NCBI GenBank assembly: GCA_947245585.1
Contig: CAMXPV010000034.1
Location: 1 to 41,528 of the forward strand
DNA: 41,528 nucleotides
Reading direction: 5' to 3'
DNA from: an uncultured Lachnospiraceae bacterium
GTDB taxonomy: Bacteria; Bacillota; Clostridia; Lachnospirales; Lachnospiraceae
Under the pieces are notes generated by a model. The model was not told where the DNA came from, searched no databases, and saw only the letters and a list, made by a program, of their open reading frames with translations. Shown here one piece after another: positions 22,181 through 31,366 of the stretch. The translations under genes and the position numbers were made by a program. The stretch's first letter is position 1; each line of letters opens with the position of its first letter.

Positions 22181-22864
22181 ATGGATTTATCCCTGATTTT
22201 AAAATATCTGAACGAATTGAGCGAAAATAATAACCGGGAATGGTATCATGCCCACAAGGCAGACTACAAAGAAGCAAACACGGCATTTGAAGCGTTGGTG
22301 CAGGAACTGATTTTCGGCATCGGATCCTTTGACAGCAGCGTCCTGCAAAACGATCCCAAAAGCCTCACCTTTAAGTTGGTGCGGGACACCCGGTTCAGCC
22401 ACGACAAATCCCCCTACAATCCCGCTTTCCGGGCGCATATTTCCTCTAAAGGAAAGCTGCCTGTTCCCGTGGGCTATTACCTGAAGATCAAGCCGCAAAA
22501 CCAGTCGTTTCTGGGCGGCGGCCTGTTTGCCGATATGTTTAAGGATGCCACAACGATGGTGCGGGATTCTATTGTGAAAAACGGGAAAGAATGGGAGGCG
22601 CTGATTCATGAGCCAATGTTTGCCAAATATTTCGAGGTGAAGGGAACCGCCCTGAAAAATGTCCCCGCAGGATATGACAAAGAGCACCCGCAGGCAGAAT
22701 ATCTAAAATACAAAAGTTGGTATCTGGAATACCCGATAAAGGACGAGGATCTGACCGACGGGGATGCCTTTCTCGCAAAGGCAGTGGAAATGTTCCGCAC
22801 CATGAAGCCCTTTAACGACTTCCTGAACCGGGCGCTTGCAGATTTCCAGATGCCTGCAAGATAA
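22181..22864 (+). CDS. DUF2461 family protein
   Basis: A 227-residue protein of the DUF2461 family (TIGR02453). Recognisable segments are NNREWYHAHKADYKEA, KLVRDTRFSHDKSPYNPAFRAHIS (seen as RDTRFSHDKSPYN), VGYYLKIKPQNQSFLGGGLF and the C-terminal PFNDFLNRAL. No function is established for the family. It starts 15 bases after the sigma gene, with AGGAGG about 10 bases before its ATG, so the two are one operon. It ends 4 bases from the convergent GH20 gene, leaving no room for a terminator. Confidence 0.9.
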   Translation: MDLSLILKYLNELSENNNREWYHAHKADYKEANTAFEALVQELIFGIGSFDSSVLQNDPKSLTFKLVRDTRFSHDKSPYNPAFRAHISSKGKLPVPVGYYLKIKPQNQSFLGGGLFADMFKDATTMVRDSIVKNGKEWEALIHEPMFAKYFEVKGTALKNVPAGYDKEHPQAEYLKYKSWYLEYPIKDEDLTDGDAFLAKAVEMFRTMKPFNDFLNRALADFQMPAR

Positions 22865-22868
22865 CATC

Positions 22869-25637
22869 TCACCTTCCCCCTGCGCCAGACACCACCTGCA
22901 GCTTCAATTCGCCGTCAAACCGCCCCGTTTGTCCGCCCACTCTCTGCAGGGGGAACACAAAGGTGGCGTGCTCCTCAAAGGGCTCGTCGCTCCCCAGACT
23001 GTCCACTTCTTTTTCACCCACATAAAGCGTGGTCTTTCCCGATGTCCCCTTTAGTTTCAGATTCACCCACTCGCCCGCAGGCAGCGTGTAATCAAAGGTA
23101 TACGTCCGCCCTTCTCTCGTAAAGCCTACCTTCCCCGTCTTCTCCTCCGCCGCAAAGAAAGCCCATCTGCCGTAAACGCCGTCGCACTCTGCGATGACCT
23201 GCTCCCGCCCTGCATCCGGCTCCAACCGCACATCCATCTGAATCTCATAGCCCGGCGGCTCCGCCGCCACAGTCTCATCATAAAGATGGGAAAAACTGTC
23301 ATAAACCGGCCGATCGCATAGATCATCCGCCGTCTCCAATCTGTCCGCGCCCCAGAGCCGCACGGACATCACGCCAAGCGGCTCCAGAAACCGCTCGTAC
23401 AGATCGTACTCGCAGATTCCCAAGTCCAGACTGCCGCTCATATCGTTCCAGATCATGTAGGAAGCTCCCAACATCTGAGGCGAATAGACAGGGATCGTTT
23501 CAATCCGGTTGTAATCGTAAAATCGGTTCGGTGTCCAGTTTTCATACAAATCCCTGCCGTCCAACCGGTCGTAACCGCCGCCCGGTATGATATAAAGGTG
23601 ATTGTTCTGCATGTTGATCAGGGAATACCCCGCCTCGTACATCTCCATCGGGTCAGCCCAGACCGTACTCCAAATGTTCATCTGCAGATTTTCGGGGGAA
23701 GGCCTGGTCGTGCCGCCTATGTTGGTGAGACTGCCCCAAAGGCGAACGTTCTTTCCCGTCCCCTGCACCAAATCGTCGATTCTCGTCAGATACTGCCGGT
23801 ACTGCTCGCCGTCTCCGTAATACTCGTCCATACCGATATTGACAATCTCCGCCTCCCGAAACGCGCCGCTTTCCTCATCCAGCGCCTCCCGCCAGATTTC
23901 CTTCGCAAAACTGACAGCCTTGTCATTTGAAAGGTCAATCTGGTCTACCGACTCGTTGGACGTGCGCAGGGCATACTCCGGGTAAAGTTTTGTGATGGAG
24001 AGGGAGTGAGCCGGGGTGTCGATCTCCGGCACCACCGTCACACCGTAGGTTTTGGCTGTGGCGATAAATTCGGCAAACTCCTCCTTCGTGTAAGCGTACT
24101 CCTCTGAGGTCAGCCTTTCCCCCTTCTCATTGCCCAGAGCGGATTCCAGACGAAACGCGCTGTCCGCCGTCATGGCCCGCTCCGCCGAAGTCGTAAGACC
24201 GCTGGTAGCAAGGATTTCATTATCATTCAAATGGATAGTAAGATCATTCATCTTATACCAGGACATGGTCTCCATCATCCGATAGAGCGCGTCCAGAGAA
24301 ACCGGCTTTCTCGCCACGTCGATACCGAAGCCCCGCACCTGATAGAGAGGGTAATCCCGAATCTGTCCCTGCGGCGCGTTTCTTCCCGCATCCGCAAACA
24401 AAAGCTGCATCAAGGTGACCGTCCCCCACCGCAAACCTGTGGCCGCCTCCGCCTTTATGACACACTTGTCGGTTATATCACAGGTATATCCTTCTTCTCC
24501 CAGACCGTTTTCTTTTTCCGCATAGCCCAGATAGATATCTCCCGGTTCGAGATCATCCACCGTCCCCTTGCAGACAGTCAGTTTTGTAGAAAAATACCCA
24601 TTCTTTTCCAACTGCTCGTTCATCAGGGCCGCGATATCCCAGAGCGCCTGCTCGTCCGCGCCTACAATAATCCGCGAGGTCTCTTCCAGATGTAACTTTC
24701 CCTGACCGGCCCGCCACTCCGCAACCGAGGGAACCACGCCGCTGATTCCGCTGCGCATATCGCTCTTGGACTCCGAAATCGCCGCCTGCCCATGCGACAC
24801 CCCATCCCCCGCCGCGGGCACCGTCACCGTGAAGGAAATCTCCCTCGTCTCCTCCCGTCCTCTCGTGTCTTCTACGCGATAGCCCACCGTCACTTCCTTG
24901 TCCTGAATGGTATCGTAGACCCTGCCGTCCGTGCCGATCACCTGCTCCAGATCTGCGCCGATCAGGCTGACCTGAAAGCCGTCGGGGGCCTCCGGCATCG
25001 CCAACCGCCTTGTCCCATCCGCCGCCATTTCAATAACAGGTGTTTTTAATTTGTAGGCCGTGGGCTTGTCCCCGTAAACTTCAAACTCATAGAGGGAAAC
25101 ATTCTGGTAGAGATCGGAAAAATCCGCCTCCTCCTTCGACACCGCGTAGGTGGACAGCCGCAGATACCGCGCCTGCACAGGTTCTTCCAAAACGATCTCC
25201 TGCTGTAACGTCTCTGGCGCTGTCTCAAAACTTTGTAACGTCTGCCACGTCTCCCCGTCCACGGAGCTCTCCAGGGCATAGGAGGTGACATTGGCCCGCT
25301 CCCATTTGAGTACAACAAAAGAAACTGAAATTTCTTCGGGAAATTCCAGTCTGATATAGTGGGAGGCATTCTCCCTGTTATTCTCACTTGACCACCGGGA
25401 AGCCCGGTCCGTATCGTTTCCGTCAATGGCCATGGCCGCAGAAAGGGCCTCCTGCTCCACACTGTCACAGGCAGCCTTCACGCCCTTTTTCAGGGCCAGA
25501 TTCGGATTCGCCTCCCCGAAAGGCAGCCCGCGGAGCAAAACGCCGATCAGCCCCGCCGCCGCCAGAACCACCGCGAGAGCCGCCCCCACAAGCATATATT
25601 TTTTTTTCTTTTCGCTTACTTTCATCCACGATCCCAT
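22869..25637 (-). CDS. surface GH20 beta-N-acetylhexosaminidase with CBM32 and LamG-like domains
   Basis: A 922-residue cell-surface enzyme. Residues 13-36 form a signal-anchor; 43-190 is an F5/8-type C (CBM32) sugar-binding domain (RLEFPEEISVSFVVLKWE); 195-275 an Ig-like linker; 310-420 the GH20b domain; 425-780 the GH20 catalytic barrel with the Asp604-Glu605 catalytic pair in NIGMDEYYG and VVPEIDTPAHSLS before it; 795-922 a laminin-G-like domain. It should remove terminal GlcNAc/GalNAc from host glycans or fibre and fits a gut anaerobe. The start at 25637 has no strong ribosome binding site; 25625 is an alternative. It is downstream of a small membrane exporter gene. Confidence 0.94.
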   Translation of the reverse strand: MGSWMKVSEKKKKYMLVGAALAVVLAAAGLIGVLLRGLPFGEANPNLALKKGVKAACDSVEQEALSAAMAIDGNDTDRASRWSSENNRENASHYIRLEFPEEISVSFVVLKWERANVTSYALESSVDGETWQTLQSFETAPETLQQEIVLEEPVQARYLRLSTYAVSKEEADFSDLYQNVSLYEFEVYGDKPTAYKLKTPVIEMAADGTRRLAMPEAPDGFQVSLIGADLEQVIGTDGRVYDTIQDKEVTVGYRVEDTRGREETREISFTVTVPAAGDGVSHGQAAISESKSDMRSGISGVVPSVAEWRAGQGKLHLEETSRIIVGADEQALWDIAALMNEQLEKNGYFSTKLTVCKGTVDDLEPGDIYLGYAEKENGLGEEGYTCDITDKCVIKAEAATGLRWGTVTLMQLLFADAGRNAPQGQIRDYPLYQVRGFGIDVARKPVSLDALYRMMETMSWYKMNDLTIHLNDNEILATSGLTTSAERAMTADSAFRLESALGNEKGERLTSEEYAYTKEEFAEFIATAKTYGVTVVPEIDTPAHSLSITKLYPEYALRTSNESVDQIDLSNDKAVSFAKEIWREALDEESGAFREAEIVNIGMDEYYGDGEQYRQYLTRIDDLVQGTGKNVRLWGSLTNIGGTTRPSPENLQMNIWSTVWADPMEMYEAGYSLINMQNNHLYIIPGGGYDRLDGRDLYENWTPNRFYDYNRIETIPVYSPQMLGASYMIWNDMSGSLDLGICEYDLYERFLEPLGVMSVRLWGADRLETADDLCDRPVYDSFSHLYDETVAAEPPGYEIQMDVRLEPDAGREQVIAECDGVYGRWAFFAAEEKTGKVGFTREGRTYTFDYTLPAGEWVNLKLKGTSGKTTLYVGEKEVDSLGSDEPFEEHATFVFPLQRVGGQTGRFDGELKLQVVSGAGGR

Positions 25638-25647
25638 CCGTCAAGAT

Positions 25648-26148
25648 CTATCCCACTAACGCCGCCAACAGTCCATAGGAGAGGAAAGACATAATCACCG
25701 TTGCGATGGCAATGCCCAAAAGCTCCGCCAGAATGGCCTTCTTGAAGTCTACCTCCAGAAGCGCCGCGATCAGGGAACCCGTCCATGCACCCGTGCCGGG
25801 AAGCGGGATTCCCACAAAAAGCACCAGTCCCCAGAATTCATAACGCTTGATATTGTCGCTCTTGCTCATGGCGCGGTTTTCCAGTTTCTCGATGATACCG
25901 CGAAACAGCTTGATCTTTTTCAGCCACTTAAACACCTGCTTGATAAACAGCAGGATAAAAGGAATCGGAATGATGTTTCCTATAATGCAGAGGGGAATCG
26001 CCTTCGTGATCGGCACCTGAATCAACTGTGAAACAATCAACCCGCCGCGAAGCTCTAAAATTGGCACCATGGAGATCAAAAAGACCACGATCTCCTTACT
26101 CACATATCTTCCTAACGTATTGGCAAATGCCACTGCTAAACTTTCCAT
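25648..26148 (-). CDS. small multidrug export family membrane protein (COG2426)
   Basis: A 166-residue integral membrane protein with about four helices. The pattern MVPILELRGGLIVSQ near 28 and GIPLPGTGAWTGSLIAAL near 116 identifies PF06695, named small multidrug export protein; the DedA-like LRGGLP...GTGAWTG signature supports a transporter role but substrates are not proven. The ribosome binding site AGAGG lies 10 bases before the ATG. It ends 10 bases before the GH20 start and may be co-transcribed with it. Confidence 0.9.
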   Translation of the reverse strand: MESLAVAFANTLGRYVSKEIVVFLISMVPILELRGGLIVSQLIQVPITKAIPLCIIGNIIPIPFILLFIKQVFKWLKKIKLFRGIIEKLENRAMSKSDNIKRYEFWGLVLFVGIPLPGTGAWTGSLIAALLEVDFKKAILAELLGIAIATVIMSFLSYGLLAALVG

Positions 26149-26215
26149 ACTGTATTGTTCCTCTCCCTTTTGTTTTCTTTTATGTAATTATACGATTTTT
26201 CTTTCACGGATATAC

Positions 26216-27268
26216 TTAAACGATCTGATCCAACGCCCGGTAGAGCGCCTCCATCTGTTCATCCGTGCCGATGGTGATTCGCAGATAGTTATCAATCCTC
26301 GCTTTGTCCCACCACCTGACATATATGTCATATTCCTTCAATTTTTCAAAAATCTCACGGGCAGGCACGGTTTTGTGGGATGCAAAGATAAAGTTGGCGC
26401 AGGATTTCGGGAAGACAAAGCCCCGTTTTGCAAGCTCCTTTTCCGCTCTCTCCCTTGTCCTTATGATCTTTTTGCAGCAGTCCTCAAAATAGGCCTCATC
26501 CCGCACCGCCTCCACGCCGAGAGCCAACGCAGGCATATTCATCGTGAAGGAATTGACAGAATATTTCACGTCGTTGAGATAGCGTATCAGCTGCGGCTGT
26601 CCCATGGCGTAACCAATCCGCATACCGGCCATGGACCGGGACTTGGAAAAGGTCTGCACCACAAGCAGATTGTCGTACTTTTCAATTAACGGCAGTGCGC
26701 TTGTCCCGCCAAAATCGATATAGGCCTCGTCCACGACCACCACCACATCGCGATTGTTTTTCACAATTTCCTCCACCGCGTCAAGGGATATCACTTCCCC
26801 CGTAGGCGCATTGGGATTGGGAAAGATCACGCCGCCGTTTGGCTGTCTGTAATCCTCGGGACAAATCTGAAATGCCGCGTCAAGGGCCTTCGTCTCGTAG
26901 GGAATCCGGTACACATCTGCCCACACATCGTAGAAAGAATAGGTAATGTCCGGAAAAAAGATGGGCCTGTCCGACTGGAAAAAGGTCAAAAAGATCATGG
27001 ACAGCACATCATCCGAACCAACGCCTATGAAAATCTGATCTGTGCCAATATGATAATGCGCCGCAAGGGCCTTCGTCAAATCCGTTTTCTCCGGAAACGC
27101 GGGGTACAACCGCAGTTTGTCTGCATCCAACTCGCGGATGGCGCTTGCTACCCCCGGCGCAGGCCCGTAAGGGTTTTCGTTGGTGTTCAATTTGATAATG
27201 CCGTCTTTTTGCGGCTGTTCACCGGGCGTATACGGTGTTACGCGCCGCACATTTTCTTCCCACTTCAT
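26216..27268 (-). CDS. hisC: histidinol-phosphate aminotransferase
   Basis: HisC, 350 residues, a PLP aminotransferase of histidine synthesis that converts imidazole acetol phosphate to histidinol phosphate. Features: KLNTNENPYGP near 30, GVGSDDVLSMIF, IFPNPNAPTGEV, VVDEAYIDFGG, and the PLP lysine in VQTFSKSRSMAGMRIGYAM (near 215). The start at 27268 has AAGGA 7 bases upstream; an extension to 27298 lacks a ribosome binding site and overlaps the gene before. Related enzymes also use aromatic amino acids, and no other his genes are nearby, so the exact role is likely but not certain. Confidence 0.9.
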   Translation of the reverse strand: MKWEENVRRVTPYTPGEQPQKDGIIKLNTNENPYGPAPGVASAIRELDADKLRLYPAFPEKTDLTKALAAHYHIGTDQIFIGVGSDDVLSMIFLTFFQSDRPIFFPDITYSFYDVWADVYRIPYETKALDAAFQICPEDYRQPNGGVIFPNPNAPTGEVISLDAVEEIVKNNRDVVVVVDEAYIDFGGTSALPLIEKYDNLLVVQTFSKSRSMAGMRIGYAMGQPQLIRYLNDVKYSVNSFTMNMPALALGVEAVRDEAYFEDCCKKIIRTRERAEKELAKRGFVFPKSCANFIFASHKTVPAREIFEKLKEYDIYVRWWDKARIDNYLRITIGTDEQMEALYRALDQIV

Positions 27269-27285
27269 TTCATTTTCCTTCTTTC

Positions 27286-28299
27286 TCAGATTGACCATTC
27301 CGCAGCCAGTCTCGTATATTCTGCCGCCTGCTCCTCGTTGCCAAGAGCCTGATAGCAGGCCGCTAGCCCCCGAAGCGGCAGATCGCCTCCGCTGTGGATA
27401 TTCAAAACGCTCTCCGTCTCATAAGCCGCATTGTACAGCCATACGACGGCCTCGTCAAAATCCTGTCTCTCCCTGTAAAAACTACCCAGTTCATAACAGA
27501 TCTCGGCGCATCCCCCGGCGGTCACCGCCTTCATGGCATACTTGAAGAAGTCCGCCACATCCCCTGCGAGTCTGGCCGCTCTGGCCGCCACGCAGGCCGC
27601 CTCCATGAGCTCCTCGTCCCCCCGATTCCCGTCCGCGCAGGAAGCCTGAAAAAAGGCCCTGGCCGCCAGAAAATCCGGCGCATCCCCGGAGATAAAAAGC
27701 TCCTTTGCATAGATATTGTGCAGTCTCTTATCGAGGGATTCTCCCCTCTCCACAAGCCGCGCAAAAGCCGCCAGATCCCGGTCTTTATGGTTCTTCTCCG
27801 GCAAGTGTTGAATACAGATTTCGCTATCATAAATAACAGGCGTAATTCCCACCTGCTCATGGATGGCTCCCTCCCACCGAAAAGTTCTGTTTCTCTTAAA
27901 AAGCTTGGGCCGAAGCTCTCTGTCATAATTATAGATCGTCCCGTTTTCAAGCTGATTGGCATAATACATCTGCACAATCTCAATCTCCGGCAAAAGTACC
28001 TGCTTCATGCGGGAGAATGCCTCTCTGTTTTCCGCATCCAACACCTCGTCCGCATCCGCCGAGTAAATATACTCCATCTTTGCCTTGGAAAAGGCAAAGT
28101 TTCTCGCCTCGGAAAAGTCCCCCGTCCATGCAAAATCATAGATCTGATCCGTGTACGCCGCCGCGATCTCCTTCGTTTTGTCCGTGGAACCCGTATCGAC
28201 AATGATGATCTCATCCATCAGACCCTTGAGGCTGTCCAGACATCTGGCCAGAATCCGCTCTTCATTTTTCACGATCATACACAGACTGATTGTGACCAT
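27286..28299 (-). CDS. family 2 glycosyltransferase with C-terminal helical repeats
   Basis: A 337-residue protein. The N-terminal GT-A domain (1-220) has ISLCMIVKNEERILARCL, the VDTGSTDKT loop, and the DADE motif (YSADADEVLD) for metal and sugar nucleotide binding. From 225 on there are TPR-like helices (ICYELGSFYRERQDFDEAVVWL). The combination resembles SunS-type and other O- or S-glycosyltransferases and capsule enzymes. No sugar or acceptor can be assigned. The start is immediately after the stop of the 140-residue gene (TAAATG) with GGAGGG upstream, so the two are coupled. Confidence 0.9.
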   Translation of the reverse strand: MVTISLCMIVKNEERILARCLDSLKGLMDEIIIVDTGSTDKTKEIAAAYTDQIYDFAWTGDFSEARNFAFSKAKMEYIYSADADEVLDAENREAFSRMKQVLLPEIEIVQMYYANQLENGTIYNYDRELRPKLFKRNRTFRWEGAIHEQVGITPVIYDSEICIQHLPEKNHKDRDLAAFARLVERGESLDKRLHNIYAKELFISGDAPDFLAARAFFQASCADGNRGDEELMEAACVAARAARLAGDVADFFKYAMKAVTAGGCAEICYELGSFYRERQDFDEAVVWLYNAAYETESVLNIHSGGDLPLRGLAACYQALGNEEQAAEYTRLAAEWSI

Positions 28300-28689
28300 T
28301 TACCTTCCCTCCTGCTGCCGATAGGCATACAACACATCCGCCCGCATTCTCTCCTCCACCGGCAGCCATTTCTCCGCTGTTCCCGCATAAAAAAGCAGGT
28401 TTGCATAGCGATGTTTTTTCACGAACTTCCGGGAGGCCAGAAGCAGATAACGGGTAGTGAAGGACGCATCCCCCATCCGCTCCCGCAAGTTTACGACATA
28501 TGCGTCATTTTTCTTCCGCAGCCTCTCCCTGCCCAGAAAACGGTATCTCTTCCCGTCCCAGTTATAAATCCTTACCGTGTGGTACGTAAGGTTATGCTGC
28601 ACCGCCGCCAGAGCGGCAAGCAGAAACAGCAGTGCGACGGCGGCCCACAGCAGACCGTCGTCCCAGGTTACATTCCATTGTCCTGTCAT
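28300..28689 (-). CDS. small membrane protein of unknown function
   Basis: About 129 residues with a single membrane helix near 14-32 (LWAAVALLFLLAALAAVQ) and a basic cytoplasmic part (YRFLGRERLRKKNDAYVVNLRERM). I do not recognise the family. The start at 28689 has GGAAGG 5 bases upstream; the frame extends to 28722 but without such a site. Its stop touches the glycosyltransferase start, which suggests that it works with it, perhaps as a membrane anchor or helper. Confidence 0.65.
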   Translation of the reverse strand: MTGQWNVTWDDGLLWAAVALLFLLAALAAVQHNLTYHTVRIYNWDGKRYRFLGRERLRKKNDAYVVNLRERMGDASFTTRYLLLASRKFVKKHRYANLLFYAGTAEKWLPVEERMRADVLYAYRQQEGR

Positions 28690-28807
28690 TGTGCCTTCCT
28701 TTCGGCACATCTCTCCATACACTCACTAGAGTATCATACTCCCCCGCCGATTGCAATTCACACACAATTCTTTCTTGAATGTTTCACTGTATCGGCTTCT
28801 GTGATTA

Positions 28808-28816
28808 TGATATACT
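28808..28816 (+). promoter_or_regulatory. extended -10 promoter of the 28862 gene
   Basis: TGA-TATACT (TG at 28808-28809, TATACT 28811-28816) is a good extended -10, 46 bases before the ATG. The -35 region 17 bases upstream (TGTATC) is weak. Confidence 0.55.
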
Positions 28817-28861
28817 AGACGCAAGCGACTAATACCAGACACAAAACGAAAGGATCCCTCC

Positions 28862-29980
28862 ATGCCCACACAAAAAGATAATCACAGCGTCACGGGAAGC
28901 CCCCTTATGGGGCTTGAATTTATCATCATCCATACAATCATCTGGGGTTTTGGACTCTGTGTTTTGTTTTACGCTCTCCGATTTCTCCTGACGGTTTTAT
29001 GGGATCTTCCCGGTATAGAAACGCTGTACCATTACGTCCTAAGGCCGCTGTTTTATTTTCTTGGATTTTTCTTCCAATGGCCAACCGTCATGTTTACTGC
29101 CCTGATCATCACGATTATCAGGTGTTTTTTGCGCCGCACAGACGTCACCCTGGCAGACGATACCCTGACCATCCGCCGCGCAGGCCATACGGACTGTCTC
29201 TTCCTCTCGGATTTCATCCGTCCGAAAACCGTGGAATCCTATATCGGCTTTCATTTTGTGGGTTGGGTGTTCCGCAGACGCTATCTGATTTTTCAAAATG
29301 ACAGTGGAAAAGAAGTCAAATACCGGCTCTACGAATACAGTGAAAAAGATCTGAATCGAGCGATGCAGCTGCTCACGCGGGTAAACCACACGGAACAGCT
29401 TGCAGAAAACGATAAGACGGAAATTATGCTGAACGCCTTTCAAAATATGGCGGAAATATCCATAGACCCGCGGCATCTCTGGCGCTGTATGCTGCGCCCT
29501 TTGCTTTTGCTATGCACATGCAGTTTGGTGTCCTTTGGCTTATTTCTCTGGCTGTTTTATCGGATGCTATTCATTCCCCTGCAGTACGACACCGGCTCTG
29601 CATTCCTTACCATCATCGGCTACGGTTCCATTGCACTTTCCCTCGCAAGCCTCTTCCTGCTGTGTCGTGCGTTTTGGACCTTGGCCGTCAACGCCGTGCT
29701 GCAAGTATCCTGCCCCCGGAAAATTGTTTTCGCAGGCAATATGCTGCAGATTGATCATGCCATATACAGCGTAAACCGCATCGATCGGGTCATCATGAAT
29801 CCTCCCGCCAGAAAACTGCCCTTGTTCGGCCATTATCAAGTCACCCTTGTCACTCTGGATGGCACCCACAGATACTGGCTTGGCAATACCGCCGGGTTGG
29901 GTTCCGGCAACTGGCAGACGCTTTGCCGCCATATACAGGGAATGCTGATCTCCTGCCCCGCCAAACTCACTTATCGGTAA
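28862..29980 (+). CDS. membrane protein with internal duplication
   Basis: A 372-residue protein of unknown function with four membrane helices in two pairs (about 18-42 and 58-86; 205-232 and 242-270), each pair followed by a beta-rich, PH-like cytoplasmic stretch (about 95-175 and 275-365). The two halves read as a diverged tandem duplication, visible in LADDTLTIRRAGHTDCLFL versus FAGNMLQIDHAIYSVNRI. YcxB/YcaP-type PH membrane proteins are the closest idea, not a call. GGATCCCTCC precedes the ATG, with an extended -10 promoter upstream. Its 3' end overlaps the convergent acyltransferase gene by 14 bases. Confidence 0.75.
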   Translation: MPTQKDNHSVTGSPLMGLEFIIIHTIIWGFGLCVLFYALRFLLTVLWDLPGIETLYHYVLRPLFYFLGFFFQWPTVMFTALIITIIRCFLRRTDVTLADDTLTIRRAGHTDCLFLSDFIRPKTVESYIGFHFVGWVFRRRYLIFQNDSGKEVKYRLYEYSEKDLNRAMQLLTRVNHTEQLAENDKTEIMLNAFQNMAEISIDPRHLWRCMLRPLLLLCTCSLVSFGLFLWLFYRMLFIPLQYDTGSAFLTIIGYGSIALSLASLFLLCRAFWTLAVNAVLQVSCPRKIVFAGNMLQIDHAIYSVNRIDRVIMNPPARKLPLFGHYQVTLVTLDGTHRYWLGNTAGLGSGNWQTLCRHIQGMLISCPAKLTYR

Positions 29981-31109
29981 ATGTGCGGTACATAGACCGC
30001 AATCTGTCCAGTCCCCTCTGCAGCAGCAGCGGCAGCCCGATCCCCGCCGCCAGGTAGACCATCTGAAAGGCTTCCGAGCCTTTTACCAAATAATAATAGT
30101 CGATATTTCCCTGAAATTCCGCAAAGTCAAAATCCGCCAGATATCCCGTGCGGGCGGCAATGCCCGCCAAAACCATCTTCACCAACATAAACGCCATAAT
30201 GTGGTGCATCATTACCGCATACGTATTGCGGCTCAGGTACAACAGAAACCTGCCCGGCGGATTTTTCGCCAAAATTTTTGCCACCCGCAGCCAGAAAGCA
30301 GCACCTGACACTACTGTCACATAAGGAATCAAGGGCCCGTTGGCAAACCCCGTGCACCACACGCTGCTGTAAGCGAGGCCGTTACAGCACAGGGATAAAA
30401 CTACCTGCACGCCGATTACAATGAAGAAATACGGGAAATTCGCAAGGGTATCTCCCGCCTCCAGTTTTTTCTTATAAAACTGTCCCATCTGAAAACAGGG
30501 ATAGAGAAACAGAATCCGCCCCGGCGCCTTATACCAACCCCACACATGGCCGCCGATCGAAAGCTGCACCACCGCCATTCCCACGAAAAGAGTCCCCAAA
30601 AGAATCAGCCATTCGTTGTTTAAGCGAATCTTCCCTAACAAAAGCCGCATACACAGATTCATGACTTCTATCAAAAAAAGCACGGGCACAAACCATGCCG
30701 CAAAGTTATAGATAAACTGATATCCGTGGAGAAATGGGTCAAGAAACAGGCTCTTTACGGAAATCGGCTCCCCCATGGAAAACCCGCCAAAAGTCCTGAG
30801 TGCCCAGGCGATCACCCCGTAGACCAGATTCCAGATCAAGTAGGGTAAAAGCAGCCGCTTCACCTTCTTCTTTACGTAAAAAAACGGCCTCTCTTCCTCT
30901 TCCTTACGGTAAAAGTAGCCGGAAATAAACAGAAAAAGCGGCACATGGAAGGAATAGTAGGGAAACAGACCTCCCACCGTCAGAATGTCGTAACCCGCAT
31001 GGCCCGCCACCACCATAAGGATGGCGAGAGCTGAGAGAATACCGAAGGTAACATTGTATTCGTCATATGTTGAACTTCTTTTTGAATTTAATCCGCATGA
31101 CATATTCAT
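29967..31109 (-). CDS. membrane acyltransferase, family 3
   Basis: A protein of about 380 residues with ten or so membrane helices. The acyltransferase_3/fucose-4-O-acetylase pattern is seen in LSALAILMVVAGHAG (catalytic His), YYSFHVPLFLFISGYFYRK and the cytoplasmic basic loop PFFYVKKKVKRLLLPYL. Members move acetyl or succinyl groups onto cell-wall polymers, exopolysaccharides or lipids. The ATG at 31109 has no ribosome binding site; a TTG two codons earlier is also possible. Convergent overlap of 14 bases with the membrane protein gene. No polymer biosynthesis cluster is nearby, so the target is unknown. Confidence 0.88.
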   Translation of the reverse strand: MNMSCGLNSKRSSTYDEYNVTFGILSALAILMVVAGHAGYDILTVGGLFPYYSFHVPLFLFISGYFYRKEEEERPFFYVKKKVKRLLLPYLIWNLVYGVIAWALRTFGGFSMGEPISVKSLFLDPFLHGYQFIYNFAAWFVPVLFLIEVMNLCMRLLLGKIRLNNEWLILLGTLFVGMAVVQLSIGGHVWGWYKAPGRILFLYPCFQMGQFYKKKLEAGDTLANFPYFFIVIGVQVVLSLCCNGLAYSSVWCTGFANGPLIPYVTVVSGAAFWLRVAKILAKNPPGRFLLYLSRNTYAVMMHHIMAFMLVKMVLAGIAARTGYLADFDFAEFQGNIDYYYLVKGSEAFQMVYLAAGIGLPLLLQRGLDRLRSMYRTFTDK

Positions 31110-31129
31110 AAGCAAAAATTTTTACATCT

Positions 31130-31366
31130 CTATTCTTGAGAAATATATTTGTCTACAAGATCAGCAACTATCTTTGCCGTCCGAATTTGATTTTCCGTTT
31201 CCTCTTTACTCGCAACATAAAATTCATCATAATCACTTGCATGTCTGATCTTTTGGGCCTTTGAAATACTTCTTCCTGTATCTTCCGGAAAAATTCCGGT
31301 GTCATACCAATACCCCATCTTTTTCAATATTAACAAAAAACGGATACACCTTTCTCCATTTCTCAT
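31130..31366 (-). pseudogene. HEPN domain remnant of a MNT/HEPN pair
   Basis: The reading frame carries the C-terminal half of a HEPN (PF05168) domain: DTGIFPEDTGRSISKAQKIRHASDYDEF and EETENQIRTAKIVADLVDKYI, seen here as KIRHASDYDEFYVASKEE. Normal HEPN partners have about 130 residues; only about 60 remain. The homologous part begins at the end of the nucleotidyltransferase gene, in another frame, and the first 18 residues of this frame are the antisense-like overlap with that gene. There is no own ribosome binding site. A deletion has removed the HEPN N-terminal half, so it is a broken gene. Confidence 0.8.
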
